Shown: piece by piece, positions 52,263 to 60,794 of the stretch
Layout of the letters: every line of letters starts with the position of its first letter
How positions within the stretch are numbered: the first letter of the stretch is position 1
Assembly: GCF_035609205.1 (NCBI RefSeq)
Contig: NZ_CP141184.1
Span: forward strand, 2,260,501-2,324,500
DNA length: 64,000 nucleotides
Direction of reading: 5' to 3'
Origin: Hymenobacter sp. GOD-10R
Lineage (GTDB): Bacteria > Bacteroidota > Bacteroidia > Cytophagales > Hymenobacteraceae
Translations under genes and position numbers: made by a program
The notes under the pieces: model-generated
Database searches by the model: none
Told to the model about the DNA's origin: nothing
Seen by the model: the letters and a program-made list of their open reading frames with translations, nothing else

Positions 52263-53756
52263 TTAAATCGTGGTATTAGGGTCGAATTGCTCTAGGTAAT
52301 CGGCTACTTTGCGCACAAACATGCCACCTAGTGAACCATCAACCACGCGGTGATCATAAGAGTGCGACAAGAACATAAAGTGCCGAACACCAATTAGGTC
52401 GCCCTGTGGAGTTTCGATGACGGCAGGCTTTTTCTTGATGGCACCTAGGGCCATGATGGCTACTTGCGGCTGCACAATAATCGGGGTACCCATCACATTG
52501 CCGAACGAACCCACGTTGGACACGGTATAGGTGCCACCTTCTAGGTCTTCTGGCTTCAACTTATTGATACGGGCCCGGTTAGCTAGGTCGTTTATGCGCT
52601 TGCTCAGGCCATTAAGGTTCAGCTCGTCGGCTTTGTGAATAACGGGCACAATGAGGTTGCCGGAAGGCAGTGCTACCGCTAAGCCAATGTTGATGTCGCG
52701 CTTCTTGATAATGTAATCCCCCTCTATCGATACGTTGATGTTGGGGAAATCCTTAATAGCTCGCACAATCGCCTGCACCAGAATGGGTGTGAACGTTAGG
52801 TTTTCCCCTTCGCGCTGCTTGTAAGCATCCTTGTGCTTGTTGCGCCAGTTCACGATTTCAGTCACGTCCGCTTCCACGAAAGAAGTAACGTGGGGTGAAA
52901 TGCGCTTGGAATCCACCATCCGCTGCGCGATTAGCTTGCGCATGCGGTCCATCTCGATTAGCTCATCGCCGCCACTAACGGAAGGTGCTGGTTTGCTAGG
53001 CGCCGGTGCGCTGCTAGCTTTTGGTGCGGGCGCGGGAGTCTCGGTGGCTGGCGCAGCGGGTTGTGGCTCGGGCGTTGGGGCCGGTGCAGCTTTGGGGGCA
53101 GAAGCTTCTGGTTGTGTTGCTGCCGTGGGAGCTGGTTCTGAAGCCGAAGCAGCAGGTGCTGGGGCGCTGGGCGCAGCAGGTTCAGGCTGCGCGAGTGGCT
53201 TCTTTCCGTCGGCCACGTACGTGAGGATATCCTTCTTGGTAACGCGGTTATCCTGACCCGTGCCGGGGATTTGCTCTAAATCGGCGAGGGAAATACCTTC
53301 CTGCCGGGCAATGTTTAGCACCAATGGCGAATAGAAGCGGCCCGGCTGCGCTACGCTAGCGTGGGCTGCATGCGCTGGTTGGGTAGTTGCAGGCTTAGTA
53401 TTGGTGGCAGCAGGGAGGTAAGGCACTGCAATAGGCTCTGCTTCTTCCTCTTCTTGCTCAGCTGGTTCCGAAGCGGCGGGTGCCGTAGTGGGAGCTGGTG
53501 CTTGCGCCGTAGTAACCTCTGTTTCTAGCACGGCTATGGGAGCTCCTACGGCAACTACCTGACCTTCTGGCGCCAATATTTCCTGCAACACACCAGCATG
53601 AATGGCGGGTACTTCTGTGTCTACTTTATCAGTAGCTACTTCCAGTACCGATTCGTCTTGCTCAATGATATCACCTACTTGTTTGAGCCATTTCAGAATG
53701 GTGCCTTCCATAATGCTTTCGCCCATTTTGGGCATCACCATTTCTACTCGTGCCAT
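52263..53756 (-). CDS. 2-oxoacid dehydrogenase E2 (dihydrolipoamide acyltransferase)
   Basis: The product is a 497-residue core subunit that transfers an acyl group to coenzyme A in a pyruvate, 2-oxoglutarate or branched-chain dehydrogenase complex. The N-terminal lipoyl domain has the lipoylated K44 (EVATDKVDTE). After Pro/Ala-rich linkers comes the E1/E3-binding domain (SPLVLNIARQEGISLADLEQ, about 142-185). The catalytic domain has HRVVDG with H469 and D473. A single lipoyl domain and no E1 or E3 gene beside it leave the exact complex open. It is preceded by cinA on the same strand. Confidence 0.93.
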   Translation of the reverse strand: MARVEMVMPKMGESIMEGTILKWLKQVGDIIEQDESVLEVATDKVDTEVPAIHAGVLQEILAPEGQVVAVGAPIAVLETEVTTAQAPAPTTAPAASEPAEQEEEEAEPIAVPYLPAATNTKPATTQPAHAAHASVAQPGRFYSPLVLNIARQEGISLADLEQIPGTGQDNRVTKKDILTYVADGKKPLAQPEPAAPSAPAPAASASEPAPTAATQPEASAPKAAPAPTPEPQPAAPATETPAPAPKASSAPAPSKPAPSVSGGDELIEMDRMRKLIAQRMVDSKRISPHVTSFVEADVTEIVNWRNKHKDAYKQREGENLTFTPILVQAIVRAIKDFPNINVSIEGDYIIKKRDINIGLAVALPSGNLIVPVIHKADELNLNGLSKRINDLANRARINKLKPEDLEGGTYTVSNVGSFGNVMGTPIIVQPQVAIMALGAIKKKPAVIETPQGDLIGVRHFMFLSHSYDHRVVDGSLGGMFVRKVADYLEQFDPNTTI

Positions 53757-53841
53757 GCAGTTATTGGGGTTGGGTTGAATTATTGATTGGGTGGGGTGCG
53801 GAATTCTGGCCCAAAGGTAATAGGAAAGTCAGGGTGCGACC

Positions 53842-55098
53842 CTATGCCAGTGGCGGCAGACTCACGCGCAGCAGGTTCAGGATGGTAGTGGTGGTGTACT
53901 CGACGTTGATTTGGCGGCCGCGGTTGAAGGTGAATTGGCGGCTCACGGTTTGGTGCTGATCGGCGTAGGCAATACAGATTGTGCCGACTGGCTTATCAGG
54001 TGTGCCACCATCTGGGCCCGCAATACCGCTGGTAGCCAGCGCTACATCGACCCCTAGCTTCTGGCGCAAACCCTCCGCCATTTCGCGCACTGTCGCTTCA
54101 CTCACGGCGCCATGTGCCGCCAGTGTCTCCGGGTTTACGCCCAGCTGGTTGATCTTAATATCATTGGAATACGCTACTACGCTACCCATAAAATAACGCG
54201 AGCTGCCGGGTACGCTTGTAAGCTTATGCGCCAAAAAGCCCCCAGTGCAACTCTCCGCAGTGCCAATGGTCAGATTGCGGGCCGCGAGCAAACGGCCTAC
54301 AGCGGCTTCCAGCGGAATATCTTCTTCCGCAAAAATATACTCGCCGATGCGCGCGCGCAGGGCCGGTAGCAGCGCCTGCATGCGGCCACGCAAATCGGGC
54401 TGGCCGTCGTTGGTGCCGGTGAGGCGCAAGCGTACATTGCCGAGGGAGGGCAGGTAAGCTAGCTTTACGTTGGTTGGTAGCGCGCTTTCCCAGTCTTCAA
54501 TCATCTCCGCCAAAAACGACTCGCCGATGCCGGCGGTTTGCACAACCACGTGTTCAATAGCCGGCGTTTGGAAGTGCGCCTGCAGCTTAGGCAACACGAT
54601 GTCGGTCATCATGCGCTTCATTTCGAATGGCACGCCTGGCATCGACACGAATACCGTGCCTTGGTCCTCAAACCACATTCCCGGCGCTGTACCTACCGCG
54701 TTGAACACCACCTCACAGTTGGCGGGCACCAACGCTTGTTGCCGGTTTACTTCCAACATGGGGCGGTTGAAGCGGGCGAAAATACCCTCGACATGGCGCA
54801 GGGTAGACTCGTCCATCACTAGCTCTGTTTTGAAATAGCCAGCCAAAACGTGTTTGGTGAGGTCGTCTTTTGTCGGACCTAGGCCGCCGGTTATGAGCAC
54901 GACCTGGGCGCGCTGCCGCGCTTGGTCGAGGGCCGTAATAATTTCGCTGGCCCGGTCGGATACGCTACTGATCTGGCGTACGCGCAAGCCGATTTTGGCT
55001 AGCTCCTGGCCCATAAAGGCAGAGTTGGTATCGATAACCTGCCCATAGAGCAGCTCATCGCCAATGGTCATGATTTCAACGTCGGGAAGGAGGGGCAT
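53842..55098 (-). CDS. cinA: CinA family protein (competence/damage-inducible, NMN amidase domain)
   Basis: The product is a 418-residue two-domain protein. The N-terminal MoaB-like domain (about 1-170) has MTIGDELLYGQVIDTNSAFM, TGGLGPTKDDLT and MPGVPFEMK. The C-terminal nicotinamide-nucleotide amidase domain (about 255-415) has GTAESCTGGFLAHKLTSVPG with the catalytic serine, VVAYSNDIK and ATSGIAGPDGGT. Family members recycle NAD by deamidating NMN and may hydrolyse ADP-ribose. It is separated from the E2 gene by 85 bp and divergent from the first DUF4197 gene by 94 bp. Confidence 0.94.
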   Translation of the reverse strand: MPLLPDVEIMTIGDELLYGQVIDTNSAFMGQELAKIGLRVRQISSVSDRASEIITALDQARQRAQVVLITGGLGPTKDDLTKHVLAGYFKTELVMDESTLRHVEGIFARFNRPMLEVNRQQALVPANCEVVFNAVGTAPGMWFEDQGTVFVSMPGVPFEMKRMMTDIVLPKLQAHFQTPAIEHVVVQTAGIGESFLAEMIEDWESALPTNVKLAYLPSLGNVRLRLTGTNDGQPDLRGRMQALLPALRARIGEYIFAEEDIPLEAAVGRLLAARNLTIGTAESCTGGFLAHKLTSVPGSSRYFMGSVVAYSNDIKINQLGVNPETLAAHGAVSEATVREMAEGLRQKLGVDVALATSGIAGPDGGTPDKPVGTICIAYADQHQTVSRQFTFNRGRQINVEYTTTTILNLLRVSLPPLA

Positions 55099-55192
55099 GG
55101 AGCTGAGAGTAGAGGATGGAGGAATTGGCGTAATTTGTGGTCACGATGGATAAGACCGCCACAAGGGCCGTCTGGTTTTTGTCTTTTTGCTT

Positions 55193-56029
55193 ATGCCCGC
55201 ATTTCGTACTCTTCTTATTGCTGCTGCCCTAGGTCTGGCTAGTGCCTACACGGCTTCGGCGCAAACCAAAACTACCACCGCCAAAGCCAAGACGACGACA
55301 AAGGCTAAAGCAACGACCACGAAAAAAACGACGGCTAAGACCGCTACGAAAACCACGGCCAAAACGACGACAACCAAAGCGGCTACTCCAGCACCCGCGC
55401 CGGCTCCCGTCGTAAAGGCTCCACTCACGGATGCCGAAGCTTCGAGCGGCATGAAGGAAACCCTGGTGCAAAGCGTGACCAACAGCGTCGAGCAAGCCAG
55501 CCAAGCCGACGGCTTCAACGGCAACGCTGATATCCGGATTCCTTTCCCCCCTGAGGCCGAAATGGTGTCGGCTACGCTTCGCAAGCTGCGGATGGGAGCC
55601 TTGGTCGACAATTTTGAAGTAGCCCTGAACCGCAGCGCCGAAACCGCTTCGGCTCAAGCCAAACCTATTTTTCTCAACGCCATTCAGAACTTAAGCTTTG
55701 CCGATGCCATGAGCATCGTGACGAGCAAGGAAGATGACGCCGCGACAACCTACTTGTACAACAAAACGGCCGACCAGCTGAAAACTGCTTTGCAGCCCAT
55801 CATCCAGCAGTCGTTGCAGCAGACTGGCGCTACCAAGCTCTACGCCGAGATGGCCTCCAAGTACAACAAGATTCCGATGGTGACGCCACTCACCAAAGAG
55901 CTGGAGCCTTATGCGACCCAGAAAACCGTCGATGGCTTGTTTACACTGATTGCTGAGCAAGAAGGTAAAATCCGGACCAATCCAGCTGCAGCCGGCAGCG
56001 AAATCCTGAAGCGCGTGTTTGGGAAATAA
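55193..56029 (+). CDS. Secreted DUF4197 protein with a basic Lys/Thr/Ala-rich linker
   Basis: The product is a 278-residue protein with a signal peptide ending ASA-Q near residue 24 (ATG at 55193; a TTG at 55187 is not used). A low-complexity linker follows (about 25-80) of Lys, Thr and Ala in KTTTAK-like repeats, ending in APAPAPAP. The DUF4197 domain (about 82-278) includes ASSGMKETLVQSVTNSVEQAS, IRIPFPPEAEMV, LNRSAETASAQAKPIFLNAI and a C-terminus KRVFGK. The domain is unassigned. The second copy is downstream. The cationic linker could bind acidic polymers such as LPS. Confidence 0.82.
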   Translation: MPAFRTLLIAAALGLASAYTASAQTKTTTAKAKTTTKAKATTTKKTTAKTATKTTAKTTTTKAATPAPAPAPVVKAPLTDAEASSGMKETLVQSVTNSVEQASQADGFNGNADIRIPFPPEAEMVSATLRKLRMGALVDNFEVALNRSAETASAQAKPIFLNAIQNLSFADAMSIVTSKEDDAATTYLYNKTADQLKTALQPIIQQSLQQTGATKLYAEMASKYNKIPMVTPLTKELEPYATQKTVDGLFTLIAEQEGKIRTNPAAAGSEILKRVFGK

Positions 56030-56067
56030 ACACAAGCTCTGACCGTTTGGCCACAGAGCTAGCTTAC

Positions 56068-56104
56068 CAAAAGCCGTTGGTTGCCTAGACAGCCAACGGC
56101 TTTG
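56068..56104 (+). terminator. Terminator between the two DUF4197 genes
   Basis: CAAAAGCCGTTGG pairs with CCAACGGCTTTG around a 12-base loop, followed by CTTTTT. It makes the two paralogs separate transcription units. Confidence 0.7.
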
Positions 56105-56238
56105 CTTTTTCACTCTGCCAACAAAAAGTATAGTTGTTGCTGGCTTGCGTGGCCAGACTAAGGGCTGATTTGGTCTGATTTATGTCTTAATCGCTACATA
56201 CGGCACTCAAAGCCGCTGTTCTTTTGTTCCGCTGTCTT

Positions 56239-56994
56239 ATGAACGTATTCCGTCATTCCTTGATCCTTACCGCGTTGCTAGGGCTTAGCTTCTCGGCCTC
56301 CGCACAGATTAAGCTAGGAAAGCTAGGGGATGTGCTGAAGTCTCAGCTCCCCAAAACCACTACTTCTTCTTCAGCGGGCACTGGTACCGTTAGCCAAACG
56401 GAAGCTGCTAACGGCTTGAAAGAAGCCCTGGTGCAGGGCATCAGCAAAGGCACCGATCAAGCCTCCAAAACCGACGGCTTCTACCTGAATAAGCTCATCC
56501 GCATTCCGTTCCCGCCCGATGCGCAGCGGGTCGCCAACACCCTGCGTACCATTGGCTTGGGTGCGCAAGTCGACAAGTTTGAGTTGTCGCTCAACCGCGG
56601 CGCCGAGGATGCCGCTAAAAGTGCTAAACCTATCTTCTTGTCTGCCATCAAAAGCTTGACGTTCAGAGATGTGTGGGGTATTCTGACGGGTGAAAAAGAC
56701 GCCGCCACTAGCTACCTAAAGCGCACGACGACTACGCAGTTGACTACTGCGTTCAAGCCGATTATTCAACAGTCGCTGGACAAAGTAAGCGCCACCCGCT
56801 ACTACACCGACCTGACAACGCGCTACAACAAAATCCCGCTCGTGACGCCTGTCAATACCGACTTGAATGATTATGCCACTGGCAAAGCCATTGATGGTCT
56901 ATTCACGCTCGTGGCCCAGGAAGAGGCCAACATTCGCGAAAACCCTGTTGCCCGCACCACCGATTTGCTCAAGCGCGTGTTTGGCAAAAGCTAG
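56239..56994 (+). CDS. Secreted DUF4197 protein, second copy
   Basis: The product is a 251-residue paralog of the upstream protein, with a signal peptide ending ASA-Q near residue 23 (ATG at 56239, MNVFRHSL) and a short Ser/Thr linker in place of the basic one. The domain is similar throughout: ANGLKEALVQGISKGTDQAS, LIRIPFPPDAQRVANTLRT, LNRGAEDAAKSAKPIFLSAI, IIQQSL and KRVFGKS at the end. It ends at its own terminator. The role is unknown. Tandem duplication with a divergent linker suggests different locations or partners. Confidence 0.82.
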   Translation: MNVFRHSLILTALLGLSFSASAQIKLGKLGDVLKSQLPKTTTSSSAGTGTVSQTEAANGLKEALVQGISKGTDQASKTDGFYLNKLIRIPFPPDAQRVANTLRTIGLGAQVDKFELSLNRGAEDAAKSAKPIFLSAIKSLTFRDVWGILTGEKDAATSYLKRTTTTQLTTAFKPIIQQSLDKVSATRYYTDLTTRYNKIPLVTPVNTDLNDYATGKAIDGLFTLVAQEEANIRENPVARTTDLLKRVFGKS

Positions 56995-57009
56995 GTGCAT
57001 ACCATTGTA

Positions 57010-57054
57010 ACGAAAAAGCCCCCGCCTGATAGAATCGGGCGGGGGCTTTTTCGT
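57010..57054. terminator. Strong terminator after the second DUF4197 gene
   Basis: ACGAAAAAGCCCCCGCC pairs exactly with GGCGGGGGCTTTTTCGT around an 11-base loop. It also lies downstream of the converging acidic-protein gene. Confidence 0.85.
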
Positions 57055-57083
57055 GCTATTCGCGTAGTCAGCTTAGCAGTGCC

Positions 57084-57446
57084 TTAAAAGTCGTCGTCTT
57101 CGTTGTAGCGCGTGCTGCGGCCGCGACCTGTGCGGTGGCTGCCGTAGTCATCGTCTTCATCGTCAAGGTCGTCGTTGCCGAAGTCATCATCGTCATCAAG
57201 GCTCGAAAAGCCACTACTATCGGGGTCTTCTGCTGCTTCGGCCGCGGTGAATTCCTCCTCCGTCATGCTAGCTAGGTCGAGGGCCTCGTCGTGCGAAGAG
57301 CCTGTGTCGCGCCACATTAAGTAATCAGCGTATTTGGCGCTTAGCTGATCTTCAGCACTGCCACTGGACTTGCCGCCGCCTTTCTTAGCGTAGCTATCCA
57401 GTTCGTCATCGTCGAAATCGTCGTCGAGGTCGTCGTATTGTCTCAT
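57084..57446 (-). CDS. Acidic, low-complexity hypothetical protein
   Basis: The predicted 120-residue protein is rich in Asp and Gly (MRQYDDLDDDFDDDELDSYA, then DDDDDFGNDDLDDEDDDYG) with a central helical stretch (LSAKYADYLMWRDTGSSHDEA) and a basic C-terminus (HRTGRGRSTRY). No family was recognised. It is likely cytoplasmic and strongly negative, perhaps a binding partner of nucleic-acid or cation-rich proteins, but that is only inference. It is transcribed toward the DUF4197 terminator, with 274 bp of unassigned sequence upstream. Confidence 0.55.
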   Translation of the reverse strand: MRQYDDLDDDFDDDELDSYAKKGGGKSSGSAEDQLSAKYADYLMWRDTGSSHDEALDLASMTEEEFTAAEAAEDPDSSGFSSLDDDDDFGNDDLDDEDDDYGSHRTGRGRSTRYNEDDDF

Positions 57447-57720
57447 AGCCGGGTGAGGGCAGGTAATGGTGAACAGTTAGGTGTGGTTACCGGAGCGAAG
57501 ATACGGCAGGAACAGCTTTTGCGTTGGGGACAAAACCGGATTTTTACTAGGCTGCTTTCTACTGTTTAGCTTTGCAGCCGGCCTTGAGCTCACGGCCCGT
57601 ACTCTTGAAGCATGGAGTTCTCGCGATGCAAGAAGCTGATGCAAGGGCTTGCAAAGCACCTTACCCTAGGTGTAAGTAAATATAGATAAGCGACAAGGCT
57701 TGCGAACCTAAGCTACCAAC

Positions 57721-58350
57721 TTACCGGGCTGGTCGGGCGAAGCTAGTCACGTCGAGCTGCGTGGTGCAGAAGTCGTACTCTTCCGCCACATTGGAGCTGA
57801 TGAGGACCAAGCGGTTAGCAGCCGTGGCTCGCACATGCTCGCGGTACCACTCTACGCCCGTGCGGTCGAGGTTGGTGGTGGGTTCATCTAGCAGCAGGAG
57901 CGGGGCAGCCGCGTACAACGCCAGACCTAGCTTCAGACGCTGCTTCATGCCCGAGGAGAAGTCGCGCACGAATTTGTGGCGCGACTTCTCTAGGTACATG
58001 CGTTCAATGAGACCCTCTATGCTCAGGCCCGTCTGAAGCGGTTTGAAGCGGGTGTGAAAGTGCAAGAGCTCTGTAAGTGTTAGCTCTTCAATCAGTTCTA
58101 AATAAGGTGCGCAGTAGGCAAGTAGCTGCGGTACTTCTTCAACCACCACCGATTTTCCTTGGTAGGAGTACGTGAGGGTTCCTTCCGTAGACAGTAATTG
58201 TCCCGAAAGCGTATTGAGCAACGTACTCTTACCCGACCCATTCGGACCTAAGATGGCCGTTGCGGTATTAGGTTCAAAGGTGTGTGTTAGACCTCGAAAG
58301 ATCCAGTCGCGGTGAAAGCGCTTGCCTAGGCCGGTTGCCTCAATCTGCAT
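57721..58350 (-). CDS. ABC transporter ATP-binding protein next to lpxA
   Basis: The product is a 209-residue ATPase with Walker A GPNGSGKST (about 35-43), a signature FSSGMKQRL, Walker B LLLLDEPTTNLD and a short overall length. The start codon overlaps the stop of lpxA (TAATG), so it is the last gene of the lipid A cluster. No permease is encoded beside it. It may power an envelope lipid exporter with a distant partner, but the neighbours do not settle this. Confidence 0.9.
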   Translation of the reverse strand: MQIEATGLGKRFHRDWIFRGLTHTFEPNTATAILGPNGSGKSTLLNTLSGQLLSTEGTLTYSYQGKSVVVEEVPQLLAYCAPYLELIEELTLTELLHFHTRFKPLQTGLSIEGLIERMYLEKSRHKFVRDFSSGMKQRLKLGLALYAAAPLLLLDEPTTNLDRTGVEWYREHVRATAANRLVLISSNVAEEYDFCTTQLDVTSFARPAR

Positions 58351-59147
58351 TAGTCGCCACTGTCGCCGTTGCGCGAATATCCTTTGATGATGCCTCGGCC
58401 CGAGTTGCGCACAAAGTTCACGACCTCGTCGCGCTCAGGGTTAGAGGGTAGATCGAGTTCTATCTGATCCAGCGCGTCGCTGGTATTCAGACCGCTCATA
58501 AACAGCAAACGGTAGCACTGCTGAATTTGCAAGATGGCTGCATCCGAGTAGCCCCGGCGGCGCAGCCCCACGGAGTTGACTCCGGCGTAGGTTAGCGGTT
58601 CGCGCGCCGTCTTCACGAAGGGAGGAACATCTTTCCGCACTAGCGAACCCCCGCCAATGAACGAATGCTGCCCGATGCGAACAAACTGGTGCACGGCCGA
58701 GGTACCCCCAATAATAGCCCAATCGCCAACTTCAACGTGACCAGCAATTTGCACGGAGTTAGAAATGACGCAGTTATCGCCCACGATACAATCGTGAGCA
58801 ATGTGCACGTACGCTTGCAGCAGACAGTTGCGGCCTACCACCGTTCGCATACGATCTACCGTGCCGCGGTTTACTGTGACGCACTCACGAATAACCGTGT
58901 AATCGCCGATGTGTACCGTTGTTACTTCGCCGGCAAACTTCAAATCCTGCGGAATAGCCGAAATAACAGCGCCAGGAAATATCTTACAGTTCTTGCCAAT
59001 GCGGGCTCCCGACATGATGGTCACGTTGGGCCCGATCCAGGTGCCTTCCCCGATTTCAACGTCCTTATCAATTGTAGTAAAAGGTTCTACTACAACGTTC
59101 TGGGCAATTTTAGCTTCGGGGTGAATATAGGCGAGCGGCTGGTTCAT
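58350..59147 (-). CDS. lpxA: UDP-N-acetylglucosamine acyltransferase LpxA
   Basis: The product is a 265-residue first enzyme of lipid A synthesis, moving a 3-hydroxyacyl chain from acyl carrier protein to UDP-GlcNAc. It is a left-handed beta helix with hexapeptide repeats such as IGEGTWIGPNVTIMSG and IVGDNCVISNSVQIAGHVEVG (in part). The conserved AYVHIAHDCIVGD carries the catalytic histidine. The ATG at 59147 (MNQPLAYIHPEA) is the family start. It lies downstream of lpxC-fabZ with 116 bp of repeat-containing spacer and overlaps the following ABC gene. Confidence 0.95.
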   Translation of the reverse strand: MNQPLAYIHPEAKIAQNVVVEPFTTIDKDVEIGEGTWIGPNVTIMSGARIGKNCKIFPGAVISAIPQDLKFAGEVTTVHIGDYTVIRECVTVNRGTVDRMRTVVGRNCLLQAYVHIAHDCIVGDNCVISNSVQIAGHVEVGDWAIIGGTSAVHQFVRIGQHSFIGGGSLVRKDVPPFVKTAREPLTYAGVNSVGLRRRGYSDAAILQIQQCYRLLFMSGLNTSDALDQIELDLPSNPERDEVVNFVRNSGRGIIKGYSRNGDSGD

Positions 59148-59151
59148 TATT

Positions 59152-59263
59152 TTCAATTATCAATTATCGCTTAACAATTATCAGTTTCATCTCTATAGCC
59201 ACAAGTCAACGTGAGAGAGGGCCGTGGCATTGTCAGATGCTAGAGGTTAATTGCTAATTGAAA
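59152..59263. repeat. AT-rich word-type repeat (type D) between lpxA and lpxC-fabZ
   Basis: TTCAATTATCAATTATCG and related words (59152-59188) are partly complemented by GTTAATTGCTAATTGAAAC (59246-59264). It resembles the copy at 36796-36871. It fills the gap but shows no promoter-like element of its own. Confidence 0.4.
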
Positions 59264-60658
59264 CTAAGCGGTTTTTCGAACGATGCTGGCTGACATTTCG
59301 GCTTCCATCACCACTTTTCCATTCACGTAGGCTTTGCCACTCATTTTGGCGATGCCTCGCTTAATGGGGGCTAGCAGCTGGCAGCGGAAGATAATGGTGT
59401 CGCCCGGTTTAACCATGCGCCGGAAACGGCAGCTCTCGATACCCATAAAATAGGTCCAGTAATTCTCCGGGTCGGGTACCGAGTTGAGCACCAGAATGCC
59501 ACCCGTTTGTGCCATGGCCTCAATTTGAATGACGCCAGGCATCACCGGATTACCGGGGAAGTGACCTTGGAAGAAGGGCTCATTCATGGTCACGTTTTTC
59601 ACGCCCGTCACCATTTCCGAATCAAGATGAATGATCTTGTCGATGAGTAGGAAAGGGTAGCGGTGCGGTAGCGTCTGGCTGATCTGGTTGATGTCCATCA
59701 CCGGCGTGCGCGCTGGGTCGTACGTCGGTACAGCGTTAGCATTCACCTCCATCATCTTCTTCTTGATGCGCTTAGCAAATGCTACGTTGGCTGCGTGCCC
59801 TGGACGAGCAGCCAGGATCTGGCCTTTTAGCGGTCGACCAACCAAAGCTAGGTCACCTACCAGGTCGAGCAGCTTGTGGCGGGCGGGTTCGTTCTTGTGG
59901 CGCAGGTCCACGTTGTTCAGAATGCCTTCTTTCTTAACGGCTACTTTAGGCTTGCCGAGCATGTTGGCTAGGTCCGTCAACTCGTCGTCGGTTACTACTC
60001 GGTCAACTACCACAATGGCATTGCTCAAGTCGCCGCCTTTGATCAGGTTCTGCTTGTAGAGCATTTCTAGCTCGTGCAGAAAACAGAAGGTGCGCGAGGA
60101 AGCAATTTCCCCCGGGAACTGCGAAATGTCCGTCAGCGAGGCATGCTGCGAGCCAAGCACCGGTGAGTTGTAGTCCACCATTACCGTGAGGCGGTAGTTG
60201 TTGAGTGGCAACGCGGCAATTTCGACGGCGCGGCTATTATCTACGTAGCGAATCTCGTCGGGAATCTCGAAGTAGTTGCGCAGCGCATTCTGCTCTTCCA
60301 GACCTACTTCCTGCAACGGCTTGATGAACTCGTAAGAGGAGCCATCCATGATGGGCGGTTCGGGGCCGTCCAGCTGAATCAGAACGTTGTCAATCTCCAG
60401 GCCCACCAACGCAGCTAGCGTGTGCTCCACTGTATTGATGCGGGCGCCGTTCTGCTCAATGGTTGTGCCGCGGGAGAGGTCTACTACGTTGTCAACGTCA
60501 GCGTTGACAATCGGCTGGCCCGGTAAATCGACGCGTTGAAACTTATAACCGTGGTTAATAGGAGCCGGGCAAAAGGTCATGGTGGCCTGGGCGCCTGTGT
60601 GCAGACCAATGCCACTGACGGTCACCGGTGCCTTAATAGTATGTTGCTTATCGTTCAT
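59264..60658 (-). CDS. lpxC-fabZ: Fused LpxC deacetylase / FabZ dehydratase
   Basis: The product is a 464-residue fusion of two lipid-synthesis enzymes. The N-terminal LpxC domain (about 1-305) removes the acetyl group from UDP-3-O-acyl-GlcNAc, the committed step of lipid A. Its zinc ligand H79 is in INTVEHTLAAL, and the HxxxD metal motif is in ARHKLLDLVGDLALVG. The C-terminal FabZ domain (about 320-460) dehydrates 3-hydroxyacyl-ACP, with HRYPFLLIDKI and GHFPGNPVMPGVIQIEA. This fusion is typical of Bacteroidota. It lies between lpxD and lpxA on one strand. Confidence 0.96.
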   Translation of the reverse strand: MNDKQHTIKAPVTVSGIGLHTGAQATMTFCPAPINHGYKFQRVDLPGQPIVNADVDNVVDLSRGTTIEQNGARINTVEHTLAALVGLEIDNVLIQLDGPEPPIMDGSSYEFIKPLQEVGLEEQNALRNYFEIPDEIRYVDNSRAVEIAALPLNNYRLTVMVDYNSPVLGSQHASLTDISQFPGEIASSRTFCFLHELEMLYKQNLIKGGDLSNAIVVVDRVVTDDELTDLANMLGKPKVAVKKEGILNNVDLRHKNEPARHKLLDLVGDLALVGRPLKGQILAARPGHAANVAFAKRIKKKMMEVNANAVPTYDPARTPVMDINQISQTLPHRYPFLLIDKIIHLDSEMVTGVKNVTMNEPFFQGHFPGNPVMPGVIQIEAMAQTGGILVLNSVPDPENYWTYFMGIESCRFRRMVKPGDTIIFRCQLLAPIKRGIAKMSGKAYVNGKVVMEAEMSASIVRKTA

Positions 60659-60663
60659 TAGAA

Positions 60664-60780
60664 GCTGTTAGCTGTTGGCTGCTAGCTATTAGCTGACGGT
60701 TAAACGTTGAATCTAAATCCGCGCAGAAGTGAAGAAAAAAGACAAAAGCTAGGAGCTAACTGCTAGCAGCCAACAGCTCT
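60664..60780. repeat. Word-type inverted repeat (type C) between lpxD and lpxC-fabZ
   Basis: A perfect 17-bp inverted repeat AGCTGTTGGCTGCTAGC (60670-60686 and, inverted, 60762-60778) flanks a 75-nt loop. The arms are built from the words AGCTGTTAGCTG and GCTAGC. The loop holds TTAAACGTTGAA, close to the CGTTCAACG core of type A repeats. A TAGCTTTG box (60797-60790, minus) overlaps the lpxD stop. Confidence 0.6.
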
Positions 60781-60794
60781 TTCAAGATGCAAAG

